A DNA stretch of 64,000 bases. Source: Patiria miniata. Taxonomy: Eukaryota; Echinodermata; Asteroidea; Valvatida; Asterinidae. The translations under genes were made by a program, and so were the position numbers. Numbering within the stretch: position 1 is the stretch's first letter; each line of letters begins with the position of its first letter. The notes under the pieces are model-generated. The model was not told the origin of the DNA, did not search any database, and saw only the letters and a list, made by a program, of their open reading frames with translations. The stretch is taken from positions 10,343,774 to 10,407,773 of the forward strand of contig NW_024037071.1 of assembly GCF_015706575.1 (NCBI RefSeq), given 5' to 3'. This document shows positions 34,796 to 46,890 of the stretch, in pieces.

Positions 34796-37700
34796 TAGTT
34801 GGGTCCAAAACATAAGTTCCGTGACCATTCTCTGGCTAGGATGGTTTGACGATGGATTTGACTTCTATGGACCATTTATAAAGAAATTAGCCCCCCGGTC
34901 CCTCCCAAAAATTCCAGCATTTTTTGCTAGGGGGCCAAATCCAAGATGGCCGCCAGCGCCATCTTGAAAAATTAACTTTTGAACCAGAGCACCTAGAATC
35001 ATGTATGAAGACACTTTTTCAGGTGAGTCGACCATGAGGATTCCGATTCCGACATCAGTTTGACGCTATGACGTCATTTTGACCCAGAAATCCAAGATGA
35101 CCCCCATTCGATAGAGCAAAAACATAAATTTCAAACGGGAGCACCTAGAATCATGAATGAACACATTATTTTGGCAAAATCGTTGTGCTGATGCAATTTA
35201 AGAAGGTCCTGGACCCATCCAGCATAAATGGAGCGAGAACCCCGCAGCCAGACATGATGGTCAATGGTTCTTATTAAGGAGTGAGGTCCGAATGGGATCG
35301 AGGGCCATATCAGCTGGTTTTAAAAATGATTAGCACAATGAAGTTTTGTCTTGTTTTAACAAAGCACACTTCATTTTCAGATTTGTCCCCACTGACTACG
35401 GCAATCATCATAATCATCACACTGAATTATTATATTGGCACCAAATTATTCGCTTTTTATATATTTTATATCACAAACACTGCTACTTCTTACTGTTATT
35501 GACTCCTCGGATTGGTACGCGCACTGTAATGATGCTGTGGTTTCCCTGGTTTGTGATGTGAATTGAGAACATAGCTTACGACAATGTCCACTGTTCAATG
35601 TGTCCTCCAGTGTGGTAGGCTTTGCGAGTAGGCCACCGATCACCGATTACCTCAATTGAGATGTGGGAAAATCAAGAAAAAGGTCCTGTAATGGAGCGGT
35701 CAGAACTGTCATTTGCAATAAATGTCCTGTCTGACAGTGTGTCTGTGATACATTTAGGTTGACCTTTTAAAACACCAAGAAACTAGACAAGAAACTTGAA
35801 ACAGACCTACAAAAAAAGAAAAAGAGAGGTTGACGAATGTCAATCTCAGTCTTTGTCTATGTCTGTTGTCTAGTTCTGTTGCCCAGCTGTGGCTTCAGCT
35901 GCCAAGGAGCTGCAATCGAGTCTGGGGGCAATGCATCATAAAACAAAATGTAACATGAATTAAGCAAAGCACCCAGAATCAAAGCCAATCCTAATTTCGT
36001 ATGATCACGCATGGCCAGATTTCAAGAGACACACATTAACCATGGATGATCAGAGCTTGCAAGACAAAATCGACTGTCTGATCGATCCTGCATTATGATC
36101 ACCCCTATGCACTTGAGATCAGATATCACCCTCAAATGTCGTTTGAAATGATGTGCGTAGCTATCAGAAAATAAGTGAAGATGACAAACTCTCACGAATG
36201 CTCCATGCCTTTCTCCATGAGGATCAAACGATCTTCTTTGACCACATCAGAACAGTTATCTTTGAGGACAAAAGCTAAGGGCACTTTAGAGCCTCCTCAG
36301 AGATGACAGGATAAACCTTCTCTGTGTGTATGGCTTCCCAACATCATGCGAGGGAAAGATTGCCTTCCACTCCCATCCTCGAAGGAGACAGAGCGACCTA
36401 GACTGTGACGCGTCTGTGGGGGGAAGGTGGTTCTTATGTCGAAGCAGCACTGTCCTCCATCGGTGTCAGCATAGCAGATAGCAACTGGTGCACAATGTGG
36501 CTGATAGGCACCGAGGGTCAAGAAGCTAGAGCAGGAGGAGAAGGAGTTCTGCTTGCAATCTGCTTTGCGTGGGAAGAGGGGGTAGATCTGTCACTCCCCC
36601 TCTCACCTCTCTCATCACACAGTATGTCATAAAGCTACCAACCACATCTGCCAGAAATGCAACCGTCACCCTTCTCGGGATAACTTACAGCAAGGAGCTT
36701 ATTGACTCTTACTACAAGCTTGGCATGGGGATCAGCTACCTAAATGTGCTTCTCCTCCGCGGCCTTTAGACCATGCATGACCAGGAGCGGTGCTCTGTCT
36801 CTCCTGAGGAGATCGCTGAAGGAGAACCAAGCATCAATGAATGGCAACCAGATGCAGCCGAGCAAACTATTCGGAGTCATGATGGCTTGAATATGGAGCA
36901 GGGGAAGCGCAAGGCTTACACTGACTGCCCAACAAGTCAGTTGTGAATCATGTCAAAGACAAGCTGTCTTAATCATCGGCACTAAGAGCATGGCTCTGTA
37001 CGTTGCATGATTAGGGTGGATGGGCGGCTCACAGCGCCGTGTGGTCCTTTATGACGTACCTGCTTTCATCTCAGCCTCCTCATCAGCCAGTATTTGTGAT
37101 TTATATTTGCTCATCCTGGATATTTGCCTTTTTCTAATGTACAAGAGGTTCTAGACGCTGCAGAAACATCAAGTTACAGCGGTGCATTTCCTCCTCCTAT
37201 AAAGTTGTTGTTGAGAAAGTCATCAGTGTCAATGTCACTGATGATTGGTTCTTCATCAGCGATTTCCTGAACTGATGACATCTTTGAGCCGCTCAGCCAC
37301 ATTGCACACTAATTGCTTACTACTATGCTGACACCAATAGAGGACAGAGCTGTTTCTACAAGACCCCCCCCCCCCGACGTGTCATGGATTAGATCACTCC
37401 GAGGGTTGGAGCGGAAGCCGATCTTGCCCTCAAACTCCTGGGTTAGGATATCTTTTATATAGGATGACTTGACCCTGGATGTTGGGATTAGGGTTAGGGT
37501 TACTGTTATAACTTATACTTATATAACCAAAGAAGATGGTCTGAACCTTATAGAGAGTTACATTGAGCATGCGTGGGAGTTTGTCATCTTCACTTATTTT
37601 CTGATAGCTACGCATTATTTCAAACGACATTTGAGGTGATATCTGATTTCAAGCGCGTATGGCTGATCTGCTGCAGGATCGATCAGACAGTTGATTCTGT

Positions 37701-38373
37701 CTTGCAGGCTCTGATCTTCCAAGGCCACTCTGTCTCTTGAAAGCTGGCGTGATCGTACGAAATCAGGATTGGCTTTGATTCTGGGTGCTTTGCTGAATCT
37801 GTCTTACAGCACCATTAGCACTTTGTTTTATGATGTATTGCCCCCAAACTCGATGGCAGCTCATTGGCAGCTGAAGCCGCAGCTGGGCAACAGAACTAGA
37901 CAACAGGTATAGACAAAGACTGAAATTGGCATTTATCAACCTCTTGTTTTTCTTGTCTTTTGTTGGCCTGTTCAAGTTACTTGGTATTTCATAAAGTCAA
38001 GCTACATGCATCATGGACAGATATTGTCCGACAGGGCTTTTATCCGAATTGTCAGTTGCGTGGACATCTCCAAACTTGTGCGGACCGCTCCATTACAGGG
38101 CCTTTTTCTTGGGATTTTCCAACCTCTCATTTGAGGTCATAGAATCGGTGGTCTTGTCGCAAAGCCTACCACACTGGAAGACACATGGAACGATGGACAT
38201 TGTCGAAAGATACATGCCTGTTCCCAATTCATTTCAATTAAACCACCGAAACCACAGCATCATTGCAGTACGTGTACTCCAGGAAACGTATAACAGTAAG
38301 AAGTATCGGAAGTGTTTGTGATATAAAATATATAAAAAAAGAACAATTTGGTGCCAACATATATGTAGTGATT

Positions 38374-38419
<46 letters not shown>

Positions 38420-38988
38420 CATGCCGTAGCCTCATTAGGGACACAACCTAAAAAAGGAAGTGTGCTTTGTTAAAACAACTCAGAACGTTGTTGTGCTAAA
38501 CAAGTTTATACAAAATCCAGCCAATATGGCCCTCGATCCCATTAGGACCTTGCACCTTATGCTGGATGGGTCCAGGACCTTCTTAAATTGCATCAGCACA
38601 ACGATTTTGCCAAAATAATGTGTTCATTCATGATCCTAGGTGCTCCCGTTCAAAAGTTATGTTTTTGCTCTATCAAATAGGGGTTATCTTGGATTTCTGG
38701 ATCAAAATGATGCCATAGCGTCAAACTGATGTCGGAATCGGAATCCTCATGGTCGACTTACCTGAAAAAGTGTCTTCATACATGATTCTGGGTGCTCTGG
38801 TTCAAAAGTTAATTTTTCAAGATGGCGCCGGCGGCCATCTTGGATTTGGCCCCCTAGCGAAAAATGCCGGGATTTTTGGGAGGGACCGGGGGGCTAATTT
38901 CTTTATAAATGGTCCATAGAAGGCAAATCCATCGTCAAACCATCCTAGCCAGAGAATGGTCACGGAACTTATGTTTTGGACCCTACTA
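34796..38988. mobile_element. 4.2-kb giant foldback element nested in the MITE
   Basis: Ends TAGTTGGGTCCAAAACATAA and the mirror TTATGTTTTGGACCCTACTA, flanked by CAC (34793-34795 and 38989-38991). Comparison with the uninterrupted MITE at 34182 shows the empty site with one CAC (one base changed nearby). Inverted arms run for about 1.4 kb each (34796-36250 and 37560-38988) with moderate divergence. The centre (about 36270-37540) is single-copy and holds broken coding-like text on the plus strand ('TLLGITYSKELIDSYYKLGM', 'VSPEEIAEGEPSINEWQPD') interrupted by stops. This may be a degraded transposase, but I cannot assign a family. Confidence 0.8.
38371..38419. repeat. (TGA)n microsatellite
   Basis: About 16 tandem ATG/TGA triplets. 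They produce poly-Met and poly-Ile open frames on the two strands which are not genes. The array lies in the right arm of the giant foldback; the left arm has only the interrupted counterpart near 35400-35420, so it expanded after the arms formed. Confidence 0.85.
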
Positions 38989-39744
38989 CACTGTCGGAAA
39001 CTAGGGACTAGACGTTTAAGAGCGAAATTTCTTCAATCGTAAAGATCGAGTTTTCACTCGTGTTTCGACTTAAGTGGTTCATTTTTCAGACTATTTCAAT
39101 CGAAAATGAGAGTGTTTTTCACTCTAAAACGTCTAGTCCCTAATTTCACTCTTTGGAATTTAGAGAGTACATCTCCGGAGTGGTCAGATTTGGAACGTCG
39201 AGTATTGATGAACTGCCGATGCATTTATAGGGTCTGTGATTTACAGACATGGGTGTACTTTGGAAGATATTTATGTTGATTGAAGTAGACCTTTAAACAT
39301 GGCCTCTGATGCTTATTAGTGATAGGGTATGGGTCTGGCTATTTAGAAACAAAAATAAATAGGCAATTAATCGGGTGCCAAGTTGTAGACCTTGCAAGTA
39401 TAGTGTTTCAATATTGTTATAGATGTAGTATTATTTGATCCCGTGTGGAATCAGGGGGTTCCGGGGTCTATATTGACAAAGACTGTCCTGATGCAAATGA
39501 TGTACTCAGTAGACACAGGTTACTGTTGATTTCACGAAAGATTTAGCAGTACTATTTTATTCTTGACGACACTCTGTTATTAATTAGGAGAATTAGAAGA
39601 TTTCGGGTTCCGGATTCCAGTCAGCTGTGGTGATTGTTTCTCCCCCAATCATTCGGGCTGATTTTGTGTACTGATTCCCACCACTACTCGGACGCCATGC
39701 TTTTTCCACACTTACCCCCAAAACGACAACTTTATGCACGACCT

Positions 39745-40445
39745 AGCCTTGGTCAATGCTCTCCTCGTTATTCGTCCCGTACGCGGTCAATCGTCGGCAT
39801 ATATCCTCACGCGCTATGCACATGCATGTAAAAATACAGCGCAAACAGCGACCTCACGCGGCCACTATTTTTATGCAAATCAGGTGAAGACGAAGTCGAG
39901 CCTTGGTTCAATCGTCGGCAAAAGCTTATTTTTTCTTTACTTTGCGCTAGATTTCCAGCGCACGACCTCGTATGCGAATACAGATAAGTATAGGCGGGGC
40001 TAATATGTGGAGTGTCCAATCACACCTTGGTAAATCCGGACGTCATCAAATTATTTGCAGCTATTCCACCTTTTGCGGACGTGACATGAACCACAGTTTT
40101 TGTGCATTGGTGCCGTGTGCAGAGACACACAATGTGTACGTGTATGGATTATGTACGGTGCCACGTTTCACTATGCAAGTTTCCACGCAACGATCGACCA
40201 ATAAGAAAACGACATTTAAGGTCAGCTAAGGCTATTAACATAATGAGCACCACCCCCAAAACCTCACATGGACGATTGAACCAAGGCTCGACTTCGTCTT
40301 CAACTGATTTGCATAAAAATAGTGGCCGCGTGAGGTCGCTGTTCGCGCTGTATTTTTACATGCATACATGTGCATAGCGCGTGAGGATATATGCCGACGA
40401 TTGACCGCGTACGGGACGAATAACGAGGAGAGCATTGACCAAGGC
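39745..40445. mobile_element. Foldback element with about 180-bp arms
   Basis: The left arm (39745-39921) and right arm (40267-40445) are close inverted copies, including AGCCTTGGTCAATGCTCTCC, 'GACGATTGACCGCGTACGGG' and 'GACGAAGTCGAGCCTTGGTT'. The spacer (39922-40266) has no gene. It lies next to the MULE. Target duplication not identified. Confidence 0.65.
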
Positions 40446-41761
40446 TATGCACGACCCTACGAGACGCACACTTCTATTGTCTAAAGTTGACCCGAGGTCA
40501 CGCACTTTCGAAGCCCATACAGTGCGCTATATTTAGAATATCATGCACCGATTCAGGTCAACTCGCCCCCTGGCCGACTTGCCTCTTACCGACTCGCCCC
40601 CTGACCGACTTGCCCCCTGACCGACTTGCCCCCTGACCGACTCGATGTGCGCGTAGTAGCGTTCACGGTGACTTCCGGCGGGCACGGCAGGTACCGGTGG
40701 GTGCCGGCGCGCGACAGGTACCGGTACGGCGGGTGCCGGCGCGCGGCAGGTATACCCGCGTTCACCGTTTGTCAATGACATAATTTAATAATTGTAAATC
40801 TCGACTCTGGGTCCTCAGTTTCATTAAAAAATATTTTTTCAGAATAAATGATGTATATTTGAAAAATCAAAAATGTTTTTCATTTTTTGGTTTAGTGGTG
40901 TTCTTATCAAACATACCGAAAGGTTTTGAAAAAGTTATAAAAGAGGCTCAGAAATGGAACTTGCAGAACCAAATTTTGAATTGGGCAATTGTAATAGTTC
41001 AATCCCAAAACTCAGATAACAAAGCTGATTTGCTGGACCCTCTGTGTTCCCCTCCACAGCCATCGTAGAGGACGTTCTTCTCGAGTCGGTGAAGCCAGAC
41101 AGAGCTGTGCCGTTTCTGCCCAAGTAAACCTGCCTGGTGCGCACAGCTAATCGTGCAAGGCATCACAACGACCCGTGCATCCTTCAGATTTGGCGTTTGA
41201 TCTGGCTGTTGATTTCATCCCATCGGGTAAGTATTATTATTTTTTTAAAAATATTATTGCATTACATTTCATGCACACGTATTTTGTCGTAAGGTATGCA
41301 GTGGTTGGAAACTGTAACCGCTTCGATGAACAAAATCTATATTTAGGCCTAATCCAAATTGTTGTACATTGTTTCAATATGGCAATTTCAAAAGGATTCC
41401 GAAACGAAATAGGAAACTTAAAGACGGATCACTTTGAATCGGACAGTGGTTTACATTCGAAAAAAAAAATGAGAATCGTGAAACATTCATATTACTCCAT
41501 ATTACTCCATCATTATTACCACCGATACCTGTCGCCCCCTGGCAGTCACCGTGAACGGACCGCATGTGCGTAGATGATTTCATATTTTTAGACCACTTTT
41601 TGATTTTCAATATCATTTATTTTCTACAGAATTTCTCCTGAAGGACATTGTTAGGCACAATGGCCGCCGTCACATCGTCTTCGCCATCCCAGAGCAGTTG
41701 CAGGTCGTGACGAGGGCTCGCCGTTGGTACATCGACGGTATACGTTCAAGGTGGTGAAGAA

Positions 41762-42083
41762 CAAGGGCGGATCCAGAGCACAATTTTGGGGGGGGCCAAA
41801 AAAAATTTTGGTCCCCCCAAAAAGTGGGTCTAACAAATTACGGCGTGGGGTTCGGGGCCCGCGAGGGCCCCGAAAATTTTTTGGATTCTAGATGCTCTGT
41901 GGTGCGATCTGAGGCAATTTCTGACCACTTTAACCAATTTTTTTTGAGGAAAAGATGGTGGTGTACTCATTGCCTGCCTTTATTGCGATGTCACATTAAA
42001 AAAAAAAAAAAATTGGTTTCGTTGGGGGGGGGGGGGGGGGGGCCATGGCCCCCTTTGGCCCCCCCCCCCTGGATCCGCCCTTG
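41762..42083. mobile_element. hAT-type MITE in the MULE transposase exon
   Basis: Terminal repeats CAAGGGCGGATCCAG and CTGGATCCGCCCTTG with an exact 8-bp direct repeat GTGAAGAA outside (41754-41761 and 42084-42091), the hAT signature. Contains long A and G runs (around 42000 and 42020). The transposase frame resumes right after the second GTGAAGAA. Confidence 0.9.
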
Positions 42084-42111
42084 GTGAAGAAGCCCTTCTA
42101 CCAGCTCCTAA

Positions 42112-42485
42112 GGCCAAAAAAAAGTCTCCGGTTTCTGGTATGGAGCTTGTCCAAAAAGTGGTGCGGCGACGCGGCTTTTTTCTTTTTTACCCGACTCTTT
42201 TGCTTCAAATGTGCTTCAAATGTCGGCTGATGACTGCAAATGGTGCCCGACTAAACTTAGTGCAAATATATGGGAGTCCAGAGACGCCACATAAAGCTTA
42301 TTCTCGATCATAACCCCATCTAAAAACACGTTGAAATTGCGCAGCAGCAGAATTCCAGTCAAACCAGTGAGTTTGGCGGTTTTGAGACATCATCTTTCAT
42401 TGAAAAAAAAACTTTTTCATTTTGCCGACGCGCATGGCTACGGCGACGCGCGCGCATACCAGAAACCGGAGACTTTTTTTTGGCC
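42112..42485. mobile_element. Harbinger-type MITE in the MULE transposase exon
   Basis: Ends GGCCAAAAAAAAGTCTCCGG and its mirror, flanked by TAA (42109-42111 and 42486-42488). The internal sequence is the reverse complement of the MITE at 11823-12136 (shared CTGATGACTGCAAATGGTGC). Removing it with one TAA rejoins 'PFYQLL' to 'TVHCFVRSDD'. Confidence 0.9.
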
Positions 42486-44049
42486 TAACTGTTCATTGCT
42501 TCGTCAGGAGCGATGATGTCTGCAAGCAGGTGCCGGTGATGTACGCGTTGATGTCGGGCAAGAAAGCAGGTGACTACAAAGCCGTTCTGCGGGCGGTGAA
42601 GAAGGCCCTGCCGGATGAGTTGGAGCTCCAAGAGGCGATGGTGGACTTTGAGGCAGGCATCTGGAAGGCCTTGTCAGCCGTATTCCCGCAGGTATTAAAT
42701 CCTGTTCTAAGATGAGGAAAAAAATTATCACTTCAAATTTGTTCAGGATTTACAAAAGACCAAGGAAAATAATGAAAACAGATAAAAGAAGTGTGTTAAA
42801 AGCATGATGTAGTATTAACATTTTTTATCAGTGTTCGGCTGTATTAATTTGGCAACAAAATAGTACATGTACATGAGAATAAGAACTTAATAATCAACTT
42901 GTTCCGCGAGGTTGCACGCATTATTGTGCACTAAGGCCTGTCAACTTCTGCCCTGTCAACTTTGGGGTCATTATTTGAATTAGGCACGTCAGAAAGTCGA
43001 CGTTTGAAGTGGGCCCAATACTTACATCTTCTTTGTTTTTCAACAGGTTAAACGCCTGGGCTGCTCGTTTCATTGGAAACAGGCCGTGTGGCGGAAGATC
43101 CAGGTACTCGGTCTTCAGACAGCGTATAAGCAGTCCAAGGATGTCCATCAACTGCTGAAGGAACTAATGACCCTACCCTGCCTCCCCGCGGAGATCATCG
43201 AGACAGTTTTCCAGTCGTTGCGGGAACGAGCAGAGGGGCCTCTGCTTCAGCAGGTAGACCTAATTTGAAATTGAAGTAGTTTGAAATTGTGCATTGTTGA
43301 GATTCGTCAATGTTCCCGGCGTCTAGGCCAACCTTTTCGGAATCACTAAAAAATAGTATTGCATACATATCTTGCATACATATCAGAAAATATTTGAAAC
43401 TTTGCATGGTAGTATGAGAACAGTTTCCGTTGTGGGCCAACCTTAAAAAAAGTCTTGCATATACATATCAGAGAAGAGTTGAAACTTTGCATGGCAGTAT
43501 AATGAACGGTTCGCGTTGTGGTCATGTTTTGATTACCTGAAATGAAGCAGTTGTTTGAGAAGACTCAGCGTTCCGATAATAGTATGCTATGTCAACCTTA
43601 ACTAATTCTGATACATATCCTTTTCATGATTTCCATCTTCTTCAGGTGTTCAAGTACGTGCACGACACGTGGATAACGTCAGATGTCTGGACGCCGTCTT
43701 CCTGGTCAACCTTCCTGTCGAGCATCCGAACCAACAACGACGTGGAAGGTTGGCACAGCCGCCTCAATTGGAAGACGGGCCGAGCCAACCTGACCCTCTA
43801 CGAGCTTATATCAGCCCTGCACCGGGAGGCTCTCTCTGTCGGCATCCAAATGCGGCTTGTTTCTGAGAAGAAACTCAGCAAGTTTCAGCGGCGACAATGG
43901 AGAAGTCAGCAGGCCCGACTCTTCGCCCTCTGGGATGAGTTCGTAAGTGGGCAGCGGACAGCTAAACACCTACTACGTGCAGCTGCCAACATCGTCGGAC
44001 AGGCGCCAGATGACAAGTAATGCACAGAGTCCATTCTGAGGTTCATAGT

Positions 44050-44690
44050 CCATTCTAAATAATGACAGTTAAGAAATGTAATTATAATCAAACCTTCACG
44101 AATCTTTAACTTCAGTATTGTGCGTTTACAACTTCAGTATAAATAATGACAGTTAAGGAATGTAATTATAATCAACCCTTTACGAATATATAACTTCGGT
44201 ATTATGCGTTTACTTTTACATTCTGAGGTCAACACGACATCCTGAATAACAGTTAAGGAAAGTAATTATAATTAACCCTACACGAATCTATAACTTCAGT
44301 ATTGTGCGTTTACAACTTCAGTATAAATAATGACAGTTAAGGAAAGTAATTATAATTAACCCTTCACAAATCCATAACTTCAGTGTTGTGCGTTTACTTT
44401 TGTTTTTCAAATTTTATGAAGTGCGAATTTATTTCGAATGCATGTCCCGAATGGTATCCTAGTGAGGGATATGACTTCACGAATCCAACTTCAGTATAAA
44501 TAATGTAAGTTAAGGAATGTAATTATAATCAACCCTTCACGAATCTATAACTTCAGTATTGTGCGTTTACAACTTCAGTATAAATAATGACAATTAAGGA
44601 ATGTAATTATAATCAACCCTTCACGAATCCATAACTTCAGTATTATGCGTTTACTTTTGTCTTTCAAATTTTATGAAGTGCTAATTTATT
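44050..44690. repeat. Tandem repeats in the MULE 3' region
   Basis: About six units of 80-100 bp with the core 'GACAGTTAAGGAATGTAATTATAATCAACCCTTCACGAATCTATAACTTCAGTATTGTGCGTTTAC' (shown here only to mark its parts: GACAGTTAAGG, TAATTATAATC, CACGAATC, TTGTGCGTTTAC). Units differ by small changes and two carry an added 'TTTTATGAAGTGC' segment, suggesting a higher-order repeat. Confidence 0.75.
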
Positions 44691-46021
44691 TCGAATGTCC
44701 CTAGTATATAGTAGTCCCTGGTAGCCTAGTACATCAGGCCTGAGAGAAAAATGGTGAGAAGATGTCATAATAACACTTGACAAAAAACTGTTCATTGTTC
44801 TCCTTGTATTTTGATTTTCCTTGGTTTTTTGCTTAGGCTAAGGTCTGCAATATAATAATTATAATAATTACAGTATCAACCAACTAGGCCTTTCGGATAC
44901 TTTGAATTCCACTACACAATAACAACAATAAATGGTATTTAAACCATATAAATAATAAAACAAGACACTCACTTACCGCTAAGAGTAGAGGGTCCAACAA
45001 ATTAGCTTCGTTATCAGACTTTTGGGGATTGAACTATTACGATTGCCCAATTCAAAATTTGTTTCTGAAAGTGCTATTTCTGAGCCTCTTTTATAACTTT
45101 TTCAAAACCGTTCGGTATGTTTAAAAAGAACACCACTAAACCAAAAAAACCAATTTTTTTTTTCAAATTTATATCATTTTATCTAAAAATATTTTTTAAA
45201 ACTGAATTTTTTGTTTGGAAACTAAGAACCCCGAGTCGAGCTAGACAAGTAATGGCATTATTGACAAACGGTGAGCGCGGGTATATCACCGTGAACGCTA
45301 TGCACACAGTACAGGCGCTAGCCCCACGGGCCCAAAGCCACGGGCACTCCGCGAAAAATTAAGCGAAAAACCCCACTCCGCGAAAAATCAATATGTGCTA
45401 AGGTGTTTTCAACCAAAATTAAAAGGATCAAAAGTTTGTTTGCATTTGTACAGGAAACCTTCAAAATGGCGTTTGAATAATGTGGCTCCATTAAGTTTCA
45501 CGTTTCGACAATGTGTTCTCCTCCACGGTCTTTATTTTTTTTTCACAATGTCCCCGTACGGTGCATCTTTTTCCAGGGGGCGAGTCGGTCAGGAGGCGAG
45601 TCGGTCAGGGGGCGAGTCGGCTATGAAGGGAGTCGGTAGGGGGCGAGTCGGTAAGCGGCGAGTCGGCCAGGGGGCGAGTTGACCTGACACCCATGCGCCC
45701 AGATCGTGTACCGTTATTGTAGCAGTGATATAGCCCCCTCTCGTGATTAATGATGAATCTCAATAAAAACACAATAACACTTAAAGTCATTCTCCTACAT
45801 AGATATGGTAACATACATTGAATTTGCCTTATTCTAAGCATTGAAGGAGATGAAGATTATTGTGGTCGATTACGGTATTGTTACCCCTGATAAACAGGCC
45901 CAGAATCCTGAAACAGAAACTTTGTCATCAATCCCAACGTCTATTTATTTCCATCCATTTTAGGAGGTGCATCGGAATGATGGCTGAGGATTATACCCCC
46001 TTTTTATTAACCATAAAATAA

Positions 46022-46831
46022 GGCCGAGTAAAAAAAAAGAAAAAAAAGTTTCTCGTCCGGGTTTTTGAAAAATAGGAGGAAGAGGGGCTTTTTATTTTTT
46101 ATTTTTTATTTTTTCAAGATGGCCACCATTTTAAAATTTCCTGCAACCGTTGGTGTTTCCAATGTTCAAAGACACTTTTAAAATGAAAGACAAGTTGGAC
46201 AAGAGAACTGAACATATTAACAGTGTCCTTTAGAGTTGTATTGGTCTACCATGGAGGAATAAGAACACACCCAAGAACAGTTTTAGATGCATTTGCTTTA
46301 CCGCCAAAAGTCGCGCGAGCAAATTCTTTAAACACATGCTCCAGCGTGAGCTAGTCTCATCATACCGGTTGCATTCTGGCTTTGAAGTCAGATTCCGGTT
46401 GAATTTTCAAACGACTGTAGTCTTAAACTATCAATAGACATACATGTACGTAGTCTGGTTCCCTAGACCTGACAATTATTCCTGACGCTCACGTCTCAGC
46501 CTCGACTCCATGGGCGCGTAGATTCATCAGGAATAGTCAGAATCTGTTGGTCTTGGAACCAAGTGGGTGAGTTTTGTTGTGAACTCGCCATGCTCGCACT
46601 GTCGCAGGGGTAGCGATCACACGTCGAAATTATGTGGTGTACAAAGTGACCGACAGAGTCTATACTGAAAACCTCGACTCCCATATTTCGCAAGTATTAT
46701 TTTCCGATGAATTTGTGGACTATTTCAGTGTTTTTACAGCATTTTTCAAAAATATAAAATAATAAAAAAAATCCAGGCAGCCTCCAAAAAGGAAGCGGGC
46801 GGGGACGAGAAACTTTTTTTTTTACTTTGCC
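46022..46831. mobile_element. Harbinger-type non-autonomous element, copy A
   Basis: Ends GGCCGAGTAAAA and TTTTACTTTGCC with TAA on both sides (46019-46021 and 46832-46834). The inner ends share 'AAGTTTCTCGTCC'. Contains 'CGTAGATTCATCAGGAATAG' and other text also found in copy B. No transposase. Confidence 0.75.
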
Positions 46832-46890
46832 TAAGTATACAATCCAAAACATAAAATTTTCTGGGATTTCAGGACTTAGTACCCCTTTAA

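Larger units (their letters stand above)
34739..39167. mobile_element. Same MITE inserted in pseudogene exon 3, itself split
   Basis: Outer ends CTCTCTAAATTCC and GGAATTTAGAGAG are flanked by TA (34737-34738 and 39168-39169), the 2-bp duplication of Tc1/mariner-type insertion. Removing one TA and the element restores the exon reading seen in the intact gene (CAGAC.TACATCTCCGGAG). The MITE's own sequence occupies only 34739-34795 and 38989-39167; the rest is a younger insertion. Confidence 0.9.
41058..44020 (+). pseudogene. MULE transposase gene, disrupted
   Basis: DDE transposase of the Mutator superfamily, which excises and reinserts the element. Exons: about 41058-41226; 41630-42691 (interrupted by two MITEs); 43047-43253; 43646-44020 ending in TAA. 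Readable blocks are 'AIVEDVLLESVKPDRAVPFL', 'HPSDLAFDLAVDFIP', 'RRWYIDG' (first D), 'ALMSGKKAGDYKAVLR', 'MVDFEAGIWKAL' (second D), 'CSFHWKQAVWRKI', 'LGLQTAY', 'NNDVEGWHSRLN' (E) and 'RQWRSQQARLFALWDEF'. Damage: stop TAA near 41129 plus a frameshift in the first exon, a 2-bp insertion at the first catalytic block near 41740, and hAT and Harbinger MITE insertions. The 3' half is intact and all three acidic residues are still present. It has no bearing on the host gene except as an intron passenger. Confidence 0.85.
40553..45687. mobile_element. 5.1-kb Mutator-like element (MULE) with repeat-bearing TIRs
   Basis: Outer ends TCAGGTCAACTCGCCCCC and the mirror. Each TIR first contains several tandem GGGGGCGAGTCGGTCA units (40560-40640; 45575-45680), then GTTCACGGTGA, ATACCCGCG.TCACCGTTTG, and a 240-bp inverted stretch ('AAACATACCGAA.GGTTTTGAAAAAGTTATAAAAGAGGC') that reaches about 41050 and 44985. 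The transposase pseudogene lies between the TIRs on the plus strand. Long TIRs with internal tandem repeats are known for MULEs. I found no clear 8-10-bp target duplication. Confidence 0.8.

Noticed and set aside
34539..34798. Two overlapping plus-strand frames of about 70 residues
   Set aside because: They contain exon 3 of the phosphotransferase pseudogene (34624-34738) followed by MITE sequence; not a separate gene.
38238..38451. Poly-Ile and poly-Met open frames
   Set aside because: They come from the (TGA)n microsatellite in the foldback arm.
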